Assembly (NCBI GenBank): GCA_041739295.1
Contig: JBGSOE010000266.1
Location: 1-6,130 of the forward strand
Length of the DNA stretch: 6,130 bases
Source: JAHJQQ01 sp041739295
Lineage (GTDB): Bacteria; Pseudomonadota; Gammaproteobacteria; Thiohalobacterales; Thiohalobacteraceae
Direction: 5' to 3'
Shown here: piece after piece, positions 4,707 to 6,130 of the stretch
How the letters are laid out: each line of letters begins with the position of its first letter
Numbering within the stretch: position 1 is the stretch's first letter
Translations under genes and position numbers: made by a program
Notes under the pieces: model-generated
What the model was told of the DNA's origin: nothing
Database searches by the model: none
What the model saw: the letters and a program-made list of their open reading frames with translations, nothing else

Positions 4707-6130
4707 ATGATGGGATCTTCGACGGGCGGCCAGGATCGACTTTTCTACGCATTCAACCTTGAAGACCACGTACCCCAGCAGCATCTCCTTCGCGGCATCG
4801 ACCGATACCTTGATCTAAGTGATCTTCGCCAACACCTCGCCGAGTTTTACAGTCACACAGGACGTCCTTCGGTTGATCCCGAACTGATGATCCGCATGCT
4901 GATCGTCGGCTATTGCTTCGGTATTCGCTCGGAGCGGCGCTTGTGCGAGGAAGTGCATCTGAACCTGGCCTACCGCTGGTTCTGCCGACTCGGACTGGAG
5001 GATGCCGTACCGGATCACTCCAGCTTTTCCAAGAACCGTCATGGACGCTTTCGCGAGAGCGGTATCTTCCGCCATCTGTTTGAACGTGTGCTGCAGCGCT
5101 GCATGTCCGAAGGACTGGTGCGCGGTGAAGGATTCGCCACTGACGCCAGCATCATAAAGGCTGATGCGCAGCGTCAGCGCGGTGTATCGGGTCATGAAGT
5201 GATTGATTGGGGTAACCCAGCCGAGGCGACACGCCCGGTACGAGAGTATCTGGCGGCATTGGATAACACTAATGGTCCAGTGACGGTGTATAAGGCGATT
5301 TCGCTGACTGATCCTGCCGCGACATGGACGGCCGCAGGCGGTCCAGCCTTCTTCGCCTATTCGACCAACTACTTAATTGATCTGAAGGCAGGCATCATCG
5401 TTGACGTCGAAGCGTCTGCGGTTAATAAGGCGGCAGAGGTCAATGCGACACGGGCCATGATGGAGCGGGTGGAGGATAAATTCGAGCTTAAACCTGACCG
5501 CCTCGTCGGCGACACTAACTATGGCTCAGCCGCCATGCTGGGTTGGCTGGTCGATGAGAAGCAAGTTGCACCGCATGTGCCTGTATTCGACAAGACGGAG
5601 CGGCATGATGGCACCTTCTCTCGTAGTGATTTCCAGTGGAATGAAGAGGCCAATGAATATCGTTGCCCCGAAGGCAAATTACTCCGTAGTGATTGGCGAC
5701 AATTCACCCATCCACGCTCACGCATCACGAAAGAAAATACCATCCTCTACAAGTCGAGGCTGGGCGACTGCGTAAACTGTTCGATGAAAGCGCAGTGTTG
5801 CCCGAATACGCCCTATCGCAAGATTGCCCGCAGCATCTTTGAGCCTGCGCGTGATGTGGCACGCGCCATCGCCAAAACCGATGCTTACCTACAGTCACGC
5901 AAGGATCGCAAAAAAGTCGAGATGTTGTTTGCTCACCTCAAGCGCATCCTTAAATTGGATAAGCTTCGTCTACGAGGTCTCAGTGGTGCGCAAGACGAGT
6001 TTTTATTAGCGGCCACCGCGCAAAATCTACGGCGAATGGCCAAGTGGTTGATGCCAAGGATGCCGGAAGTGAACCAAATACCTGCATAACAGCGTGCTGG
6101 GAGCGTTCGCTTCTCAGTATTGCGCGTTTA
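4600..6130 (+). mobile_element. IS1182-like insertion sequence, right end beyond the window
   Basis: A single complete DDE transposase gene with about 100 bases of upstream end sequence marks an insertion sequence. The left boundary is approximate. After the transposase stop only 41 bases remain; they contain no convincing inverse partner of TGTTGAAAAAC, so the right inverted repeat is expected just outside. A loose match exists between AACACTCC (4639-4646) and the complement of GGAGCGTT (6100-6107), too short to define the ends. Confidence 0.7.
4707..6089 (+). CDS. IS1182-family DDE transposase
   Basis: This 460-residue protein would cut and join the IS ends with a DDE catalytic centre. The N-terminal DUF772-type region has LFYAFNLEDHVPQQHLLRGI, TGRPSVDPELMIRMLIVGY and SERRLCEEVHLNLAYRWF. 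The catalytic triad is visible as D146 (GFATDASIIKADA), D269 (VGDTNYGSAAML) and E405 (KKVEMLFAHLKRIL). Between the second D and the E lies a cysteine cluster (RCPEG, then DCVNCSMKAQCC), usual for this family and possibly metal binding. The gene seems full length and uninterrupted. I place the start at 4707 because GGAG (4694-4697) lies nine bases upstream and because relatives, as I recall, start at MMG; the in-frame ATG at 4653 would add 18 residues without a ribosome binding site. Confidence 0.93.
   Translation: MMGSSTGGQDRLFYAFNLEDHVPQQHLLRGIDRYLDLSDLRQHLAEFYSHTGRPSVDPELMIRMLIVGYCFGIRSERRLCEEVHLNLAYRWFCRLGLEDAVPDHSSFSKNRHGRFRESGIFRHLFERVLQRCMSEGLVRGEGFATDASIIKADAQRQRGVSGHEVIDWGNPAEATRPVREYLAALDNTNGPVTVYKAISLTDPAATWTAAGGPAFFAYSTNYLIDLKAGIIVDVEASAVNKAAEVNATRAMMERVEDKFELKPDRLVGDTNYGSAAMLGWLVDEKQVAPHVPVFDKTERHDGTFSRSDFQWNEEANEYRCPEGKLLRSDWRQFTHPRSRITKENTILYKSRLGDCVNCSMKAQCCPNTPYRKIARSIFEPARDVARAIAKTDAYLQSRKDRKKVEMLFAHLKRILKLDKLRLRGLSGAQDEFLLAATAQNLRRMAKWLMPRMPEVNQIPA

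Noticed and set aside
4815..5195. Long antisense open frame (126 codons) within the transposase gene
   Set aside because: It is fully inside a well-recognised transposase and shows no family motif; this is a shadow of the coding strand.

Overview
The window looks like the integrase-proximal part of a small integrative element in a proteobacterial chromosome (probably a beta- or gammaproteobacterium, judged from remembered relatives of these proteins), with an IS1182-like insertion sequence at its right-hand side. All supported genes are on the + strand. No tRNA, rRNA, CRISPR array or recognisable defence system is visible. The host assignment is inference.

Layout. Positions 1-18 look like the 3' half of an intrinsic terminator, probably of a chromosomal gene outside the window. 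Positions 62-115 carry a repeat cluster whose last copy covers the integrase start codon. A P4-type tyrosine integrase (114-1322) follows, then a structured, gene-free spacer containing an 8-bp perfect inverted repeat (1329-1384). Next is a conserved hypothetical gene (1421-2017) whose last codons appear shifted by one extra A in an A5 run. A 222-bp intergenic region (2025-2246) holds an AT-rich patch and C-rich, iteron-like repeats. After it comes a tightly packed cluster: an AlpA-like regulator (2247-2462), two small cysteine-containing proteins (2472-2771, 2768-3040), a winged-helix, replication-initiator-like protein (3043-3543) whose C-terminal repeat tail seems to continue out of frame (3544-3794), a conserved hypothetical protein (3784-4425), and a small basic protein (4322-4525) that overlaps the previous gene by 104 nt in another frame. 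A complete transposase gene (4707-6089) closes the window; the right end of the IS is not visible.

How the parts may work together. The integrase would integrate and excise the element. AlpA-like proteins are known as regulators of integrase or excision in P4-like and related elements. The winged-helix protein may bind DNA or start replication, possibly at the repeats upstream of alpA. No relaxase, primase or capsid gene is present, so any transfer would need helper functions from outside this window. Two probable frame disruptions plus an IS insertion suggest that this copy is decaying, unless the shifts are sequencing errors.
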